The translations under genes were made by a program, and so were the position numbers. DNA of 64,000 nucleotides from Hormiphora californensis (lineage: Eukaryota; Ctenophora; Tentaculata; Cydippida; Pleurobrachiidae). The notes under the pieces were generated by a model. The model made no database searches. It saw nothing but the letters and a program-made list of their open reading frames with translations, and was not told where the DNA came from. This document shows positions 60,701 to 64,000 of this stretch, one piece after another. The first letter of the stretch is position 1. Every line of letters starts with the position of its first letter. Location: assembly GCA_020137815.1 (NCBI GenBank), contig CM035350.1:8704765-8768764 (forward strand), written 5' to 3'.

Positions 60701-63700
60701 ATGCCTGACAGTGGGGACGAAGCAGGTAATTACACAGAGTATACTCCTAAACATGTCCCTTAAAACATGAGAGATTTGAGAAACACAATGGTTGTTGTGT
60801 TTTCAGGTATGCTAATCGAGGTCGCCAGTACATCACCAATGATCTCCTAGATTCCTAAAAACATGTTCCATTTCTTCCCTCTCTCTCACACGTCCCTCTC
60901 TCTTACCAAACACACGCCGGACAAACCATCCAGTGTGACTTCTCTCTCTCCAGGACACACATAATGTGATGACACGGCCGTGTCACGGATAGTGTACAGC
61001 GCATTTTACTCTCATGTGTATTTAGTAGGACTTGCTTCCTTGTGTTGTTTTGTCCCGCCATTATAAACTTGTTTACTCGTCCATGTTTGTCAGTTGTTGT
61101 GAATGAGTGACAATGACTAAGGAAGACGGTGAAAAGAAGTCGAAAAAGGCTGAAGATGTCTCAGGTCTGCGTATGACTGTCAGAGCATTGACCCGACAAG
61201 CGTATGAAGGAGCTGCTGATTAATCAATTTGTAGCTAAATAAGTTTCTATCGTTTCAGATAATATATTCGGCCCAAAATGCAAGATAGTGGTGAAACGAG
61301 CTACGAACCTCAAAAACAAGTTGAAAGTTGGGACGATTGATCCTTATGCAGTTATCACTTTTGAAAGTAAGATCTATGTTTGGTGCAATTTCCCCATGGG
61401 ATTAATTGACAAGTTGAACTTTCCCACGCAGCGACCGCTTGTCAGTCCCACACTCTCACAGAATTATCAAAGCGAATGACAGTTCTAAGCCCCTCCCCCC
61501 ACTTGCAGATCACACTAAGAAGACCAAGGTGAAGGATGACACAAAAGATCCAGAGTGGAATGAGGAGTTGGAGTTTCCTAGAGGCACGAGCGACACTGTC
61601 AAAGTTCAAGTCAAGGTTTTCCACGAGGAAATGTTTGGGGATGGAAAGTAAGTAAGCGAGTAGTGATCATGACCGAGACAGATTTGGGGAGTGACAGAAA
61701 CAAGAGACAGAATGGCCAGAAGAAACATAATTACTAGCAGCTCTCCCAGCTAGAAATATTATATTAAGTTTCTAGCTGGCAGCTGCTAATGACTCAGTAA
61801 ACCTAAAAGTGAGGTGTATTTCTTCTTCAGGCTCCTAGCGTATGGAACGGGGACTATCACCGGCTACACCCGATCAGAATGGCACGACCTTGACATAAAA
61901 CTGATTGATTCAAAACAGAGACCAACAGAGGTAGGTAAAAGATCACATTTAAATTAATAGGACAAGTAAGGAACTATGCAGGTGCAGAAACTTAATTGAC
62001 AAGAACATTTCATTTCAAACATCCATTCCACCTTCCACCTCGATATAACTAGGTGCATTTATACAAGGATCGCGGGTCCGGTAAGTTTGACTGCATGTTG
62101 GTATGCTACACTATCCCCTACAGGGAGTGCTATCATTGGGAGTGGGCGGGGGAGGAGCTGAGGGTATGGACGATCAAGAGTTCGACGAGGCGGATGAAGA
62201 GGATGAAGAAATGTCCGGAGAAACAGAGGTAGCAATAGCAAATATAGCAGTGGAGAGGGACAAGGTAGTACCACATCATACTAGTAGCGCTAGTGGCGCT
62301 GCACCACCTTGTCCCTCTCCACAGCGGGACGTTGTGGTGTGATGCTACGCATGCGTAGTTATAACAGTAAGAGACACAGTAGTACATGAACGAGCGAAAG
62401 GACCGGCAGCAAGATGAAACCCCAGCAACATAACACCTTTTATTTTCCTATAGATTGATGGTGACCAGCAACATAAAACCTTTTATTTTCCTACAGATTG
62501 ATGGTGATGAAAGCCCAGTGACTGGCGGAGTAAAAGCTGCTAAAAGCAAGAGCAAGAGACGTAAAGGAGGAACAGGGAGAGGAGTCTCTGCTGCAGTTGA
62601 GTAAGTGTAGAATATATAATAACAAGTTTTGCCAGACAAGAACTCGTTAGTAAACATATTCACACATTCTCAGGGAATATATAATGACAAGTTTTACGAG
62701 ACAAGTACTCGTTAGTTTCTCAGGGAAAATGGCATTATATGACAAGTTTTACGAGACAAGAAATTAATTAATATGATCATATCTCAGGGAAGCAAGAGCA
62801 AAGATAAACTTTAACCAGCTGTCAACGAAGGAGGAAACATTCCAAATAAGACTGGTGGTTCACAAAGCCCGGCAGTTGTTTGGGTTGGTTGAGAGGCCCC
62901 TCGTTAGAATCATGATGAATGGAAAAACACAGAGAACTGTACCCCGACATGGCACTACGCCCAAATTCAACGAGACAATAATCTTCTCCATCACCAAGTC
63001 TGAAAAGGATCTTCTAGATCTGCCTATTGAACTGTCTGTGGTCGACTCAGCAGTGGAACCTCCATACAACCTGGTCGGGTTGTATAGTTTCGATTTGACA
63101 GTCGCCTGGACTGAGAAAGATAGGCTCTTATCATACAAGTGGTTCGCCCTTACAAACCCAGATGAGCCTCAAGATGGCATGACGGTAAGGAAAATCTCAA
63201 CCTTCATAATATGCGTTGTACATGGTGAAGGTTTAGTTTTTAACTAGACGACTTGTACAATATAACTAGTTCTAGAGAGCAGATTAATGCTAAACAATCT
63301 TAAATCCTAAATCTCCAATGACCAAAGGGTTAAAGATGCTATTTATTGATTATATAACTAGTTCTAGAAAGCAGCTTACTCTTAGCACTCTAACAGTGTA
63401 ACTCGAGGGCACCCTCCCCGCGCCCCCCAACTAGACTGCAGGGAAGCTTAGTGCTAAACAATCCCAAATATCTGCTAGATGCACAGCTCTAACTCAGACT
63501 CTCTTCCTCCCCAGGGCTACCTCAACATGTCGATGCAGATAATCAGTGCAGGAGAGATGCACAAGAAACTCCCAAAAAGAAGTGATACGGAGATAGATGT
63601 TGCCAGTAATGTGTTCTATCCACCAGGGATCAGTCTACAGCCGGGGCATTTTGTTATCAAACTGTACACGGGGGAGGACATGCCGCAAAGTAGGGAGAGT

Positions 63701-64000
63701 TCACAAAGTCATATCCTTCTAGCACTCTAGCAGCTTTGTTTGTTAGCTATGGAGCTCGATGTTTTGCTAATAATGTCGTTTATTTTTCAGTGGATTCTGC
63801 TACGTTTTCCAACATCAAGAATCTCTTCGTGTCAGGGGTATTTTGAAACAACATAATATTTTATAGGCATGCTCTTAATTTTTCAGATGGCATACGTCTT
63901 TCTCCGAAAGCTAATTTTCGAGCACAGGCATTGTTTCAGGAAAAACCAGCAGACCTTGTGGATCCGTATGCCGTGTTTGAGTTCGCTGGTACAAAGATCG
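60701..64000 (+). CDS. DYSF/MYOF-like: Ferlin 2: N-terminal half (C2A, C2B, start of C2C), continues off the right edge
   Basis: Alternative first coding exons 60701-60725 (MPDSGDEA) and 61113-61164 (MTKEDGEKKSKKAEDVS) both end in phase 1. Then 61259-61376, 61509-61647, 61831-61930, 62124-62228, 62497-62600, 62788-63184, 63515-63689, 63791-63837 and 63940 onward. A C2A domain is present (CKIVVKRATNLKNKL, DPYAVITFE, KDPEWNEELEFP, GTGTITGYTRSEWHDL). An acidic and a Lys-rich linker follow, then C2B (FQIRLVVHKARQLFGL, PKFNETIIFSITKSE, YKWFALTNPDEPQDGMT). Next is the entry to the following C2 (GHFVIKLYTGEDMPQM, VDPYAVFEFAGTKI). Its C2B exon fuses three exons that are separate in ferlin 1. Same orientation as ferlin 1, about 2.5 kb apart, so a tandem duplicate. 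Family certain, subtype unknown as the DysF region is not visible. Confidence 0.88.
62424..62509. repeat. 43-bp tandem duplication of a 3' splice site in ferlin 2
   Basis: CAGCAACATAA(C/A)ACCTTTTATTTTCCTA(T/C)AG plus ATTGATGGTGA occurs twice in direct tandem, so two consecutive acceptors (TATAG and TACAG) precede the same coding start. Use of the upstream one would run into a stop. Confidence 0.8.

Overview
The window is eukaryotic DNA from an animal. Coding sequence is split into many short exons with GT-AG introns, mostly 50 to 400 bp. The recognisable genes are animal families: a dysferlin-type ferlin with a DysF region, a BTB-BACK-Kelch protein, a six-EF-hand calbindin/secretagogin-type protein, a rhodopsin-like receptor, and RGS22-like and CCDC178-like proteins. 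The compact introns, several intronless genes, intron-nested antisense genes, small inverted-repeat elements and very long (GA)n tracts suggest an invertebrate, possibly an early-branching one such as a sponge or placozoan. The species cannot be fixed from this sequence.

Layout. 91-1441 (minus): 5' end of an RGS22-like gene, divergent from an orphan four-transmembrane ORF (1622-2338). 2339-3371: intergenic DNA with two inverted repeats. 3372-5084: single-exon KLHL-type gene. 5273-15174: 21-exon coiled-coil gene (CCDC178-like, about 934 aa). Its introns hold an antisense intronless class A receptor (10867-11964), a small antisense single-pass membrane ORF (10068-10298), a long (GA)n tract and a pogo/Tigger-like MITE. 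15175-20463: no convincing gene, but a Harbinger-like MITE and microsatellites. 20464-28661: eight-exon EF-hand gene with a 1.26 kb near-perfect foldback element in one intron. 30158-58244: a type-I ferlin gene of about 45 exons (about 2,500 aa). Its introns hold an antisense non-LTR retrotransposon, an antisense candidate secreted-protein gene (38756-39644), a second 1.5 kb foldback element, a minisatellite composite and more MITEs. 60701 to the window end: a second, tandem ferlin gene in the same orientation.

The most interesting biology is in ferlin 1. Two adjacent 100-bp exons (53427-53526 and 53870-53969) encode alternative versions of the same segment of the last C2 domain, including its calcium-loop aspartates. 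Their phase makes them workable only one at a time. After the exon for the C-terminal membrane anchor come five consecutive mini-exons (57234-58244). Each has its own acceptor, the same phase, a related start and its own stop, and each would give a different short tail beyond the membrane. With at least two candidate first coding exons, the locus could make about twenty ferlin isoforms. Ferlin 1 has no visible C2A domain, while ferlin 2 keeps one. Ferlin 2 also has two alternative coding first exons.

Some exons contain single-base frame breaks: EF-hand exon 3, the ferlin FerA-region exon, and a C-run in a ferlin acidic exon. Elsewhere these reading frames are clean, so residual sequencing errors are the likeliest cause, though real lesions are not excluded.
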